A stretch of 64,000 nt of DNA from Paraburkholderia antibiotica (GCF_012927125.1 NZ_JABBFZ010000001.1:496001-560000), one strand, 5' to 3'. Numbered from the stretch's first letter, positions 27,049-36,367 are shown. The notes: generated by a model from the sequence alone, not told the origin. A program made the numbers and translations.

Positions 27049-27984
27049 TCAGCTCGCCTTGGCCGGCCCGGATGCCGTATCCGACTTCGCATCCGACCTG
27101 GCATCGGCTTTCGAAGCCGACCCCGAGCCCGGCTGGACCACCACCGTGCAGGTCGTACCCGCCGCGAGCATCACGTCGTCGGGGACCGAGTCGATCTTCA
27201 CGCGTACCGGCACGCGTTGCGCGAGGCGCACCCAGTTGAAGGTCGGGTTCACGTCGGCGAGCAGTTCGTGGCTCTGCGGATTGTCGCGGTCGTAGATACC
27301 GCGCGAGATGCTTTCCACGTGGCCTTGCAGCGTGCCGCCGCTCATCAGCTTCACTTCGGCCTTGTCGCCGACGCGCACGCGCGGCAGCTTGGTTTCCTCG
27401 AAGTAGCCGTAGACCCAGAACGAGTGACTGTCGACGATCGCAAGCTTCGCGTTGCCGGCGGTCGCGTAGTCGCCGCGGAACACGCTGAGGTTGGTCACGT
27501 AGCCGTCGACTGGCGACACGACACGGGTGCGATCGAGGTTCAGCTTCGCGGCGTCGAGCGCGGCGAGCGCCTGCTGGTAGGCGGCGTCGGCGGCCGACGC
27601 GGTATGCGTCGCGTTTTCACGGCTTTCCTTCGATACCACCAGCGAATCCATATCGGCACGCCGCTGCGCGTCGTCGCGCTTCATCTGCAACTCGGCGCGG
27701 CGCGCGGCGACGGCGGCCTGCGCCTGCTCGACGGCGATCTGGTAGTGCGACGGATCGATCTGCATCAGCAGGTCGCCCTTCTTCACGAACTGGTTGTCCT
27801 TGACCGGCAGATCGACAACCGCGCCCGACACGTCCGGCGCGACGTTGATGATCTCGGCGCGCACGCGCCCGTCGCGGGTCCACGGCTCGTCCATGTAATG
27901 GACCCACAGCACGCGGCCGATCAATATCGCGACGATAAAAATAACGGCTGTCGCAATGAAGCCCACAAGATTTCGGATGGTCAT
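27049..27984 (-). CDS. HlyD-family periplasmic adaptor (AaeA-like)
   Basis: A 311-residue membrane-fusion protein. One N-terminal anchor helix (residues ~5-25) is followed by a biotinyl-lipoyl-like domain (INVAPDVSGAVVDLPVKDNQFVKKGDLLMQID), an alpha-helical hairpin (EQAQAAVAARRAELQ...) and a beta-barrel domain (VVSPVDGYVTNLSVFRGDYA). A Ser/Lys/Asp-rich tail ends the protein. The ATG at 27984 gives the standard anchor; a 30-codon open extension overlaps the DUF1656 gene and is rejected. It is the last gene of the NodT-FUSC-DUF1656-HlyD operon. Confidence 0.88.
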   Translation of the reverse strand: MTIRNLVGFIATAVIFIVAILIGRVLWVHYMDEPWTRDGRVRAEIINVAPDVSGAVVDLPVKDNQFVKKGDLLMQIDPSHYQIAVEQAQAAVAARRAELQMKRDDAQRRADMDSLVVSKESRENATHTASAADAAYQQALAALDAAKLNLDRTRVVSPVDGYVTNLSVFRGDYATAGNAKLAIVDSHSFWVYGYFEETKLPRVRVGDKAEVKLMSGGTLQGHVESISRGIYDRDNPQSHELLADVNPTFNWVRLAQRVPVRVKIDSVPDDVMLAAGTTCTVVVQPGSGSASKADARSDAKSDTASGPAKAS

Positions 27985-27998
27985 GTTTCGACTCTGGA

Positions 27999-28199
27999 TC
28001 AACGATAAACGGCGAGGCCGAGAAGGCCGCACACAGACACGAGCAAGCTGGCCCGGAACAGGGAGGGGTGCCACACCACGCGATACAGGCCGGTATAGGC
28101 GATCACGCGATCGAGCACCCAGGTGAGCGCGGCGCCCGCGATGAACAGCAGCACGATGGCCGGCATGTAGGCATCCAGCACGGCGATATCACGTGGCAT
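27999..28199 (-). CDS. DUF1656 small inner-membrane protein (AaeX-like)
   Basis: A 66-residue protein with two hydrophobic helices (about 12-34 and 46-64), fitting the DUF1656/AaeX family invariably found between FUSC and HlyD genes of aromatic-acid efflux systems. AGGAG lies 6 nt before the ATG. It overlaps the FUSC gene stop by 11 nt and is followed 14 bp later by the HlyD start. Its exact role in the pump is not established. Confidence 0.85.
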   Translation of the reverse strand: MPRDIAVLDAYMPAIVLLFIAGAALTWVLDRVIAYTGLYRVVWHPSLFRASLLVSVCGLLGLAVYR

Positions 28200-30402
28200 G
28201 GGGAACTCCTTCTGGTGACGCGCTGTTGCCTGCGCCCATCGCCGAAGCGAGCGGCGACTGCGGATCGAGCAGCGCGGTACGGATGAAATGCAGATGACTG
28301 AGAATGCGCAGCAACTGATGGCGCTCTTCGCGCGGCGGCGTGAAGCCGGCCATCATCTGCTGCACTTCGGCGATGGCGCGAGAGGTCGCGGCAAGCGCGT
28401 GTTCGAAGCGGTCTTCGCGCGGTCGCTCGAACAGCGCGGCGAGCGCATCCAGCAGCGCGCCGAGCGTGACCCGCCACGGCATGGTCTTGCCGTAGCGTGG
28501 GTGCGAGGGCAGCGTGGACACTTCGCGGCGCAGATCGATCACCGCGTTGCCGACTTCGAGCACCGAGAACAGCCAGCGCAGCGTGTCGCGCTTCGTCTCG
28601 GGCTCGTTCTGCGACAGTGCGTTGATCTGGAACATCAGATCGCGCGCGCCGCTCTCGAAGCGCGAGCGCACTCGCGCGAGACCCGTGCGGCCGGCCACCA
28701 CCACCTGGCGACGCAGGTCGACCAGCAGGCGCTTGCGCAGCCAGGGCGTGGACGGCGGCAGCAGCACCGCGAATGCGATCGACGACACCAGCATCGACAG
28801 CACCAGCGCCAGCGCGTCGTTCATGAACGCGCTCGGGTCGTAGTGCACCACGTTGTCGGGACCAGCGAGAAAGCAGAAGAAGATGCAGTAGCCCATGCCA
28901 TAGCCGGCCAGTTGCGGGCGGGTCGTCATGAACACGCCGAGCAGCAGGAACGGCGTGAGCGCGATGCACAGCAGCACGAAGCCGTCGATATGCGGATACA
29001 CGCCGAACACCGCGAGCATGCCCATAAACGTCGCGAGCACCGTGCCGCCGGCCATCTGGAAGGCGATGCGCTTCGGATCCGGCGCCGACGACGCGAGCGC
29101 GCAGGTGGCCGCGGCGTTCAGCACCAGCGTCGAGCCGCTCGGCCACGCGGTCGCGATCCAGAACGCGCCGAGCACCATCATCACGATGGCCGCGCGCAGA
29201 CCCGCGACGCCCGCCGCGATCGCGTTCGTCTTCGGCTCGTAGCGGTCGATCCAGCGCTCGCGCGCGTGCGTGTCGACCGCGAGCGATGCGTAGGTTGCCG
29301 CGTACGCGTGCAGATCGTCGATGAAGCGGTACAACAGTTCGGAGGCCGTATCGAAGTCGAGCAGTGGCGCGTCGGGATGCACTTCGAGCTCGGCGCGGGT
29401 CGCGCGCACGCGCTTCGGCAGCTCGGCTTTGTAGGCGTCGAGTTGCGCGGCGGCCTGCGCGGCGTCGGTTGCGGTCAGCACCGGCTCGCCCGAGTTCGCG
29501 AGCAGCGGCGCGATTTCGCGGAAGTACGGCTCGAGCGCATCGATCGCAATCGACGCGCCGTGCGTGCCGCTCGTGCGCAGACGGTTCATCAGTTGATGCA
29601 GCGCGTGAAAGCGCGTCGACGCGGTCATGAACTCGCTGTTCAGACGCGCAAGGCGCCCGCCGCGCATCCGCGAATCGGGGCCTTCGAACACGGCGACACT
29701 CCGCGCGGCCTCGAAACCGACGATGTCGGCGATGAAGCGCGCGTTGATCGCCTCGATCTGCGCGCGGTCGTTACGCCCGGCGAGCGATGCCGACACGTAT
29801 TCGACGAAGGCCGAGAAACGCGCGCGCACGGTGGTGCGCATCTGCAGGCCGGCGAAGCGCGGAAACACGAGGCCGCTCACCGCGCCCGCGCAGACGATGC
29901 CGAGCACGACTTCAGCGACTCGCGTGAGCGCGGAGAGGAACGCGCCGTCCGGATGCTGCGAGGCCGGAATGCCGATCAGCGCGGCCGTGTAGCCGGCTAG
30001 CACGAAGCCGTACGAACGGAAGTTGCGGTTGCGCGCGGCGCCGGCGGTGCAGATGCCGACCCAGATCGCGGTCGAGATGATGAACAGTTCCGGCTGCTGC
30101 GAGAACAGGCCGATCAGCGCGAGCATCACGACGAGGCCGACCAGGGTGCCGCAGATCCGGTAGAAGCTCTTCGCGAACACCGCGCCGCTTTGCGGCTGCA
30201 TCACGATGAACACGGTCGTCATCGCGGTGCGCGGCTGCGGCAGATCGAGCTTCATCGCGATGCCGAGCGCGAGGAAGCACGCGGCAAGCGCCTTGAACAT
30301 GTAGATCCACGTCTGGCCGTCGGTGCGCGCCCATTCGACGAAGGCCTTGTGGAAATCGGCCAGCGAAGCCGGGCGCGCGGCGTGAGAAGAAGGGACGGAC
30401 AT
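28189..30402 (-). CDS. FUSC-family inner-membrane efflux protein (AaeB-like)
   Basis: A 737-residue protein with two sets of hydrophobic helices (about residues 35-180 and 400-540) separated and followed by large soluble regions, the layout of the PET/FUSC (AaeB, fusaric-acid resistance) family. Typical segments: KLDLPQPRTAMTTVFIVMQPQSGAVFAKSFYRICGT-like first block (see about residues 52-90) and IATAWPSGSTLVLNAAATCAL. It would move aromatic carboxylic acids or related compounds out through the partner adaptor and NodT channel. A close-set GGAAGG precedes the ATG. Confidence 0.9.
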   Translation of the reverse strand: MSVPSSHAARPASLADFHKAFVEWARTDGQTWIYMFKALAACFLALGIAMKLDLPQPRTAMTTVFIVMQPQSGAVFAKSFYRICGTLVGLVVMLALIGLFSQQPELFIISTAIWVGICTAGAARNRNFRSYGFVLAGYTAALIGIPASQHPDGAFLSALTRVAEVVLGIVCAGAVSGLVFPRFAGLQMRTTVRARFSAFVEYVSASLAGRNDRAQIEAINARFIADIVGFEAARSVAVFEGPDSRMRGGRLARLNSEFMTASTRFHALHQLMNRLRTSGTHGASIAIDALEPYFREIAPLLANSGEPVLTATDAAQAAAQLDAYKAELPKRVRATRAELEVHPDAPLLDFDTASELLYRFIDDLHAYAATYASLAVDTHARERWIDRYEPKTNAIAAGVAGLRAAIVMMVLGAFWIATAWPSGSTLVLNAAATCALASSAPDPKRIAFQMAGGTVLATFMGMLAVFGVYPHIDGFVLLCIALTPFLLLGVFMTTRPQLAGYGMGYCIFFCFLAGPDNVVHYDPSAFMNDALALVLSMLVSSIAFAVLLPPSTPWLRKRLLVDLRRQVVVAGRTGLARVRSRFESGARDLMFQINALSQNEPETKRDTLRWLFSVLEVGNAVIDLRREVSTLPSHPRYGKTMPWRVTLGALLDALAALFERPREDRFEHALAATSRAIAEVQQMMAGFTPPREERHQLLRILSHLHFIRTALLDPQSPLASAMGAGNSASPEGVPHAT

Positions 30403-30410
30403 GGCCTTCC

Positions 30411-32099
30411 TTACTCGGCCGCGGCGGCGCGCGGCGCGCGCGAGGCGGCAGCGCTTGCCGATGCCGAGCTGACGGTGGTGGCCGTGGCGTTCGCTTGCGC
30501 GTTTGCGTGAGCGTCCGCCGGCGTGTCGACCCCGGCGTTCGTCTTGACGGTGGCCTGTGCGTCCGCCGGCGCGCTCGCCTGCGTGTCGGCCGGTGCCGCG
30601 CCGCCGCTCTTGCCCTTGCCATGCGCCGGCAGCGTTTCGTTGTCCTGCGGGCCGTTGGCCGGATCGTCGAGACCGCCGCCGAGCGCCGTCATCAGCGACG
30701 CATGCGCGCCGAGACGTTCGGCGTGGATCTTCGCGACGCCTTCCTGCGCGCGCAGCAACTGGTTCTGCGCGATCAGCACGTTCAGATAGTCCGTCAGACC
30801 ACGCCGGTAGCCTTCGCGCGACAGTTCGTAGTTTCTGCGGGCCGAGGCGACCGAGCGGTCGGCGTCTTCGGCCTGGGTCGACAGCGAGCGCAGGCGGATC
30901 ACCTGGTCGGAGATGTCCTTCAGCGCATTGACGATCGACTGGTTGTAGCGCTCGACCGCCTCGTCGTAACCCGCCGACGCCGCGCCGAGCTGCGAGCGCA
31001 GTCGGCCGCCGTCGAAGATCGGCAACGTCAGCGCCGGACCCGCGCTCCAGCTATGAGACGGATTCTTCAGGAACTGGAACAGCGGCCCCATGGCCGCATA
31101 ACCGCCGATCGACGCGAGCAGGTTGATGTCCGGATAGAAGTCGGCCTTCGCGACGTCGATCCCGCGCGCCTGTGCGGCGACCGTCCAGCGCGCCGCGACC
31201 ACGTCGGGGCGATGGCCGATCAGATCGGCGGGCAGCGTGGCCGGCAGACCGGCGGACGCCGCCAGCGACAGCGTCGGGCGCTGCAGCGCGTCGCCGGCGC
31301 CCGGCCCCTTGCCCGCGAGCGCGGCCAACTGGTTGCGGCCGAGCGCGATCTGTTCCTCGATTGCGTCGATCTGGCGCTCGTATTCGGGCATCGGCGTTTC
31401 GGCCTGGCTGACTTCGAGCTGCGTGCCGATACCGCCTTTGAGGCGCCGCGTCGCGAGGTCGACGATCTGCTGCTGTTGCTGCAGCGTCGCCTTGGCGATG
31501 TCGAGCAGCGCGTAGTTCATCGACATCTCGACGTAGGTGCGCACCACGTTCGCCTGCAATTCGAGCTGGGCCGCGCGCGCGTCGGCGGCGCTCGCATGCG
31601 CGAGGTCGAGTGCGCGCTCGGCGGCGTTCCTGTCCTTGCCCCACAGATCGAGGTGGTACGCGAGGCCGAGCGTGCCGGTGTTATTCCACGACTGCTCGCC
31701 GGCGAGCGGGCCCGGACCGTAGTAGAGGTTGTCGGCCCATTTCTGACGCTGGATCGACAGGCTGCCGTTGACCTGCGGCGCGAGCGCCGCGCGCGCGACG
31801 CCGGCCATCGACGCCGCCTCGCGCACGCGCGCCTGCGCGACCGCGAGACTCGGATTGCCGGCCTGCGCGGTTTCGATCCACGCGTTCAGTTGCGGATCGT
31901 TATAGACGCGCCACCAGTCTGCGGCGGGCCATTGCGCGTCGGCGTTGGCGGCGCGGATCGCGTTGCCCGCGTCGAGCGAAGAAGGAGCAATCGTGCGCGT
32001 TTGCGGCGCGATGCCTCCGGTACTTGCGCACCCGGTGATTGTTAATAGGATCGTAAGAACCGCGGCTGCGGCGATCCCGTTGGGTACCGGAGACTGCAC
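30411..32099 (-). CDS. NodT-family outer-membrane efflux lipoprotein
   Basis: A 562-residue TolC-like channel. The signal peptide ends in a lipobox (LTITGC), so the mature protein is lipidated. Two OEP repeats follow (ADWWRVYNDPQLNAWIETA near the start; DFYPDINLLASIGG and FDGGRLRSQLGAASAGYDEAV later). The start was set at GTG 32099 because GGAGGA stands 4 nt before it; the TTG four codons upstream lies inside that binding site. An unusual low-complexity tail of about 70 Ala/Thr/Asp/Asn-rich residues ends the protein. First gene of the efflux operon. Confidence 0.88.
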   Translation of the reverse strand: MQSPVPNGIAAAAVLTILLTITGCASTGGIAPQTRTIAPSSLDAGNAIRAANADAQWPAADWWRVYNDPQLNAWIETAQAGNPSLAVAQARVREAASMAGVARAALAPQVNGSLSIQRQKWADNLYYGPGPLAGEQSWNNTGTLGLAYHLDLWGKDRNAAERALDLAHASAADARAAQLELQANVVRTYVEMSMNYALLDIAKATLQQQQQIVDLATRRLKGGIGTQLEVSQAETPMPEYERQIDAIEEQIALGRNQLAALAGKGPGAGDALQRPTLSLAASAGLPATLPADLIGHRPDVVAARWTVAAQARGIDVAKADFYPDINLLASIGGYAAMGPLFQFLKNPSHSWSAGPALTLPIFDGGRLRSQLGAASAGYDEAVERYNQSIVNALKDISDQVIRLRSLSTQAEDADRSVASARRNYELSREGYRRGLTDYLNVLIAQNQLLRAQEGVAKIHAERLGAHASLMTALGGGLDDPANGPQDNETLPAHGKGKSGGAAPADTQASAPADAQATVKTNAGVDTPADAHANAQANATATTVSSASASAAASRAPRAAAAE

Positions 32100-32136
32100 G
32101 ATTTCCTCCAAAATTGACTATAGAAGCTTGTGCGCA

Positions 32137-32165
32137 ATTATATTTTTCGATCGATTGCGGAATAA
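32137..32165 (-). promoter_or_regulatory. promoter of the efflux operon
   Basis: On the minus strand TTATTC (32160-32165) is followed after 17 bp by a perfect TATAAT (32137-32142), about 38 bp before the NodT start codon. The region is AT-rich, and the divergent LysR gene starts about 200 bp away. Confidence 0.5.
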
Positions 32166-32365
32166 CCGGTAAAGGTGCAAGGCATTTTTACGAGACGTGA
32201 GATAATTGCCTTTGCGAATCGTGTAACAATCGCCACCGATTAATCGCCATGTCGCTGCCAATGACCGGACAAGTACGAAAGTGCTCGCGCCGGACCGCAC
32301 AGTGGCGCGGCATTGGACCGGCATGAGCGCCGCAACGGTGACGCCGGATCGACAGGGGAAGGGGT

Positions 32366-33304
32366 ATGGACACGCTTCAAAACATGCGCGTTTTCGTCCG
32401 CGTCGTTGAAGCCGGCAGCTTCACGGGCGCCGCGCAGCATCTGAATACGACGACGGCTTACGCATCGCGCGCGGTCTCCGATCTGGAAGCGCACCTGCGC
32501 ACGCGGCTCCTGAACCGGACCACGCGGCGCATCGCGCTGACCGAGGCCGGTGAGCGCTATCTGCAACGCTGCGAACAGATTCTTGCCTACGTGGACCAGG
32601 CCGAGGCCGAGGCGAGCGATGCGCATGCGCGCCCGTCCGGCAAGCTGAAGGTTCACGCGATGACGAGCTTCGGCCAGCACTACGTGGTGCCGGCCGTGGG
32701 CCGCTACCAGGAGCGCTATCCGGACGTGCATATCGAGCTGACGCTCGCGCAGCGCATGCCCGATCTGCTCGACGAGGGCTTCGACGTGTCGCTGACGCTC
32801 GCGACCGGCCTGCCGGATTCGGGGCTCGTGTCGCAGCGCCTGGGCAGCGCATTCAGCATTGCGTGCGCGTCGCCGGAGTATCTGGAGCGGCACGGCGTGC
32901 CGTTGACGCCGTCGGATCTCGCGCAGCACACCTGTCTGCAGATGGTCTCGCCGGTGTACGCGCCCGACAAATGGACCTTCGACGGCCCCAACGGCGAGGA
33001 AACCATCTCCCTCGGCGCGGCGACGTTCCAGGTGAACGTTGCCGAGGCGATGGTGGGGGCCGTCTCGCAGGGCATGGGCATCGCGCTGATTCCGATCTAT
33101 TCGGCGATCAGCGGTTTGCGCAGCGGCAAGCTCGTGTGGCTGTTGCCCGAATACATGTCGCAGGAAATGAATCTGTATGCGCTGTACCCGTCGCGCCAGT
33201 ATCTGGACGCGAAGATCCGCACGTGGGTCGAATTCCTGCGCGACGAACTGCCGTCCACCCTGGCGGCGGATCAGGCGGAATTGCGGCAGTTTGCGCGGTC
33301 CTGA
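32366..33304 (+). CDS. LysR-family transcriptional regulator
   Basis: A 312-residue LTTR with an N-terminal winged helix (MRVFVRVVEAGSFTGAAQHLN...RAVSDLEAHLRTRLLNRTTRRIALTEAG-type, residues 1-60) and a PBP2 effector-binding domain (~90-295). GGAAGGGG precedes the ATG. It is divergent from the NodT-FUSC-DUF1656-HlyD operon, so it probably controls it, as AaeR does for aaeXAB, in response to an aromatic acid. The stop codon lies in the first unit of a 12-bp tandem array. Confidence 0.9.
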   Translation: MDTLQNMRVFVRVVEAGSFTGAAQHLNTTTAYASRAVSDLEAHLRTRLLNRTTRRIALTEAGERYLQRCEQILAYVDQAEAEASDAHARPSGKLKVHAMTSFGQHYVVPAVGRYQERYPDVHIELTLAQRMPDLLDEGFDVSLTLATGLPDSGLVSQRLGSAFSIACASPEYLERHGVPLTPSDLAQHTCLQMVSPVYAPDKWTFDGPNGEETISLGAATFQVNVAEAMVGAVSQGMGIALIPIYSAISGLRSGKLVWLLPEYMSQEMNLYALYPSRQYLDAKIRTWVEFLRDELPSTLAADQAELRQFARS

Positions 33305-33348
33305 ATGTGGTTTTGAACGTGGTCCTGAATGTCGTCCTGAGCGCGGTT
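33301..33348 (+). repeat. 12-bp tandem array at the lysR stop
   Basis: Four consecutive units of consensus CTGAAYGTSGTY (33301-33312, 33313-33324, 33325-33336, 33337-33348). The first unit contains the lysR TGA, so the array may have grown from or into the gene end. Beyond the stop another frame would read LNVV repeats, which is not a gene. Confidence 0.8.
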
Positions 33349-33585
33349 CCGATGCCGCGCTTGCAGATGCGGCTCGGAGCGTGCCACGCGTGCTCTTGCA
33401 ATGCTTGACGTTTGAGTGATGCGCGGCGTGACAGGCTGTTACATCCGCGTCGCACCGCAACACTTCCTTACTTCTCGCGCCAAGTCGATTTGTTAACGTG
33501 TCGTTCACGCGTCGCCGCTACGGCGAGACGCGCTGGATTCGCCGCCGGTCGGCACCCTGCACAACCACTGAAGGACGACAAATTC

Positions 33586-33738
33586 ATGGATACGCACCTG
33601 ATGATCGGCGTGGCCGTCATGTTTGGACTGATCGGAATCGCTGCATCGCGCGATCTGCTGCGCCGCATGCGCGAACAGCAGCCGCAACTGGTGCCGGTCA
33701 AGGTCGAGCCGCAGGATGCGCCGCGTCGCGAGCGTTGA
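33586..33738 (+). CDS. small single-helix membrane protein
   Basis: A 50-residue protein: a hydrophobic helix (about residues 3-19, THLMIGVAVMFGLIGIAA) followed by a basic, Gln/Pro-rich tail (RDLLRRMREQQPQ...). AAGGA stands 10 nt before the ATG. The frame is open upstream for 58 more codons, but that part is Arg-rich and has no start signal. No family is recognised. Confidence is moderate because of its size. Confidence 0.5.
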   Translation: MDTHLMIGVAVMFGLIGIAASRDLLRRMREQQPQLVPVKVEPQDAPRRER

Positions 33739-33934
33739 GGGCAGGAGCGTGGCCGCAATGGCCCGCTTCGAGGTGGTGTTGACGTTGGCGCGATGGAAGT
33801 CGATGCACGTTTAGCGCGCGTGGGTTTTCAGCTTTTTCAGTCGCTTTTTCCCCGAGTTTCTTCTTTCCTCGCCCAGTGCGCCGTTGTCTGTTCCCAGGCT
33901 GCGCGGGTGCTGCAACGCGCTTCGCTCCGACTCG

Positions 33935-34741
33935 CTAGATCTCGACAACCTTATCCCACGCAAATAGCGGATTTTCCCACTCACGCGTGCGTCGATCGAA
34001 ATAGCCGCGCGGATTGCACACGACGCGCGTGCCGTCCACCACGTAGTCGAACGATGTATGCGTGTGGCCGTGAATCCACAACGCGACCGGTGCGCGCACG
34101 AGTTCCGGCAGATGATTGACGAAGCCCGCCGACACACGGTCTTGCGCGTAACGCTCAGCCAGACTCAGCCGATGCGGCGCATGATGCGTGACCACGATCG
34201 TCTGGCCCGCGAACGGCTTCGCGAGTTCGCCTTCGAGCCATGCGCGCGCGTGCCGGTGCAGCGCGAGCGAATCGGCGGGGGTGAAGTCGCGCGCGGCGTC
34301 GTGCGGATCGTGCGGCCAGTTCATCTGGATCAGCCCGAGATAATCGAGCATCACGCGGCGCGCGGCATCGATCGAGGTGTCGAGCGCCTCGGGCGTCGCG
34401 CCGTACAGCTCGAAGTCGGTCCACAGGGTCGTGCCGAGCACGCGCCAGCGGCCGTGCGGATCGACGAGCGCCGCGTTGTTCAGCACGTGCACGTTGTCGA
34501 GCTGTTCGGCCGCGTCGAGCATTGCGCGTTCGAGCGCGCCGAACTCGCCGTCGTAGTACTCGTGATTGCCCGGCACGTAGACGACCGGCACCGAGTCGTC
34601 GAATGCCTGCGCGGCCCAGCGCGGGCCTTCCGCATGATTGTGGATGTCGCCGGCCAGCACGACGAGATCGGCCTGCGCATGCGGGATCAGTTCGGGCTCG
34701 TCGTTTTCCAGATGCAGGTCGGACAGCACACGAATCTTCAC
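33935..34741 (-). CDS. metallophosphoesterase
   Basis: A 268-residue calcineurin-like phosphoesterase with all metal motifs: DLHLEND, GDIHNH, GNHEYY, THHAPH and GHTHTSF. The start is GTG (VKIRVLSDLHL) because AGGAGT lies 8 nt before it; an ATG 18 codons upstream would place a transcription terminator inside the gene. It follows the FAD-linked oxidase on the same strand, with that terminator between. The physiological substrate is unknown. Confidence 0.87.
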   Translation of the reverse strand: MKIRVLSDLHLENDEPELIPHAQADLVVLAGDIHNHAEGPRWAAQAFDDSVPVVYVPGNHEYYDGEFGALERAMLDAAEQLDNVHVLNNAALVDPHGRWRVLGTTLWTDFELYGATPEALDTSIDAARRVMLDYLGLIQMNWPHDPHDAARDFTPADSLALHRHARAWLEGELAKPFAGQTIVVTHHAPHRLSLAERYAQDRVSAGFVNHLPELVRAPVALWIHGHTHTSFDYVVDGTRVVCNPRGYFDRRTREWENPLFAWDKVVEI

Positions 34742-34755
34742 GGACGCGACTCCTG

Positions 34756-34786
34756 AAAAAACGCCTGCGCGCCAGACCGCGCAGGC
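34756..34786 (-). terminator. terminator between FAD-oxidase and metallophosphoesterase genes
   Basis: GCCTGCGCG and CGCGCAGGC form a perfect 9-bp stem with a 6-nt loop; on the minus strand a run of six T follows. It begins 9 bp after the oxidase stop and ends just before the ribosome binding site of the next gene. Confidence 0.85.
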
Positions 34787-34794
34787 TTTGCCCA

Positions 34795-36213
34795 TTAGCG
34801 TAGCACCTTGCCCGGATTCATCAGGTTCAGCGGATCGAGCGCGGCCTTGATTGCGCGCATCATCCGTACCTCGACGTCCTGCTTGTAGTGCGCGGCTTCG
34901 TCGATCTTCAACTGACCGAGTCCGTGCTCCGCGCTGATGCTGCCGCGATGCGCGTGCACGCTGTCGTAGACGATCTGGTTGATCGGGCTTTGATACTGCT
35001 GCAGAAACACCTTGGCGTCGACGCCTTCGGGCGCCTGCACGTTGTAGTGCAGATTGCCGTCGCCGAGATGGCCGAACGTGACCATTCGCGCACCCGGCGC
35101 GGCCGCGGCGACGGCGGCGTCGGTCGTCTCGATGAAGTGGCCGATGCGCGAGATCGGCACCGCGATGTCGTGCTTGATGTTCAGCCCTTCCTCGGCCTGG
35201 GCGAGCGGAATGTGCTCGCGCAGATTCCAGAACGCGCGCGATTGCGCGAGGTTTTCCGCGACCACCGCGTCTTCGACCAGCCCCTGTTCGAGCGCCGTTT
35301 CCATCAGCCCCTCGAACAGCGCGCGCGCATGCTCCTCGCTTTCGCTGTCCGACAGTTCAAGCAGCACGACTTGCGCGTGCGGCTCGGCGAACGGATAGCG
35401 CATCTGCTCGAAATGCCGGCCGACGAGGCGCAGGCAGAAATCCGACATCAGCTCGAAGCCGGTCAGAAGAGGTCCGGCGACGCGTTGCGTGAGCGCGAGA
35501 AAGTCGAGCGCCGCATGCGGCGACGCGAGCGCGGCGAGCGCGGTGACGCGCGCGGCCGGCTGCGGATGCAGCTTCAACACGGCCGCGGTGATCAGCCCCA
35601 GCGTGCCTTCCGCGCCGATGAACAGATCGCGCAGATCGTAGCCGGTGTTGTCCTTGCGCAAGCCGCGCAGACCGTCCCACAGTTCGCCTTGCGGCGTCAC
35701 GACTTCGAGGCCGAGACAGAGCTCGCGCGTGTTGCCGTAGCGCAGAACGCCGGTGCCGCCCGCGTTGGTCGACAGATTGCCGCCGATCGTGCAGCTGCCT
35801 TCGGCCGCGAGGCTCAGCGGGAACAGGCGGCCGGCCGCTTCGGCGTGCTTTTGCACCTCGGCGAGGATCACGCCGGCTTCGACGGTGATGGTGTTGTTGT
35901 GCGGATCGATGTCGCGCACGCGATTCAGACGCCGCAGGCTGATCACCGCTTGGGCGCCGCTTGCGTCGGGTGTCGCGCCGCCCGCGAGGCCGGTATTGCC
36001 GCCCTGCGGCACGACGGCGACGCGATGCTCGGCGGCTAGCCTGACGAGCGCGGCGGCTTCGTTGGCGGTGGCTGGACACAGTACCGCGCAGGCCGCGCCG
36101 GTGTAGCGGCGACGCCAGTCGGTCAGGTAGGGCGCGGTGTCGTGCGGGTCGGTCAGCACGTGGGCGGCGCCGATGGCGTCACGGCAGGCGGCGAGAAAAG
36201 CGGTGTGGGTCAT
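34795..36213 (-). CDS. FAD-linked oxidase (GlcD/D-2-hydroxyacid dehydrogenase family)
   Basis: A 472-residue flavoenzyme with an N-terminal FAD_binding_4 domain (PQGGNTGLAGGATPDASG, GNLSTNAGGTGVLRYGNTRE) and a C-terminal FAD-oxidase_C domain ending in HGLGQLKIDEA...LDPLNLMNPGKVLR. Motifs FGHLGDGNLHYNV carry likely metal/substrate His residues. The family covers D-lactate, glycolate (GlcD) and D-2-hydroxyglutarate dehydrogenases; the absence of glcE/glcF neighbours favours the stand-alone D-2-hydroxyacid type. A terminator follows directly. Confidence 0.87.
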   Translation of the reverse strand: MTHTAFLAACRDAIGAAHVLTDPHDTAPYLTDWRRRYTGAACAVLCPATANEAAALVRLAAEHRVAVVPQGGNTGLAGGATPDASGAQAVISLRRLNRVRDIDPHNNTITVEAGVILAEVQKHAEAAGRLFPLSLAAEGSCTIGGNLSTNAGGTGVLRYGNTRELCLGLEVVTPQGELWDGLRGLRKDNTGYDLRDLFIGAEGTLGLITAAVLKLHPQPAARVTALAALASPHAALDFLALTQRVAGPLLTGFELMSDFCLRLVGRHFEQMRYPFAEPHAQVVLLELSDSESEEHARALFEGLMETALEQGLVEDAVVAENLAQSRAFWNLREHIPLAQAEEGLNIKHDIAVPISRIGHFIETTDAAVAAAAPGARMVTFGHLGDGNLHYNVQAPEGVDAKVFLQQYQSPINQIVYDSVHAHRGSISAEHGLGQLKIDEAAHYKQDVEVRMMRAIKAALDPLNLMNPGKVLR

Positions 36214-36367
36214 GTGAGTCGGTTGGCGGTGTTGGGGCTGGCGAAAAGTTGGCGGTGCGCGGTGGGCAGGGGCTGTCTGGATGCGCTATGGCAGGTTCGT
36301 TAAGTCTGCATGCGGCATGCGGCTAGAAATCCGACGTCTCATGCCGCGAGCGGCCAGGCCAGTCGTT

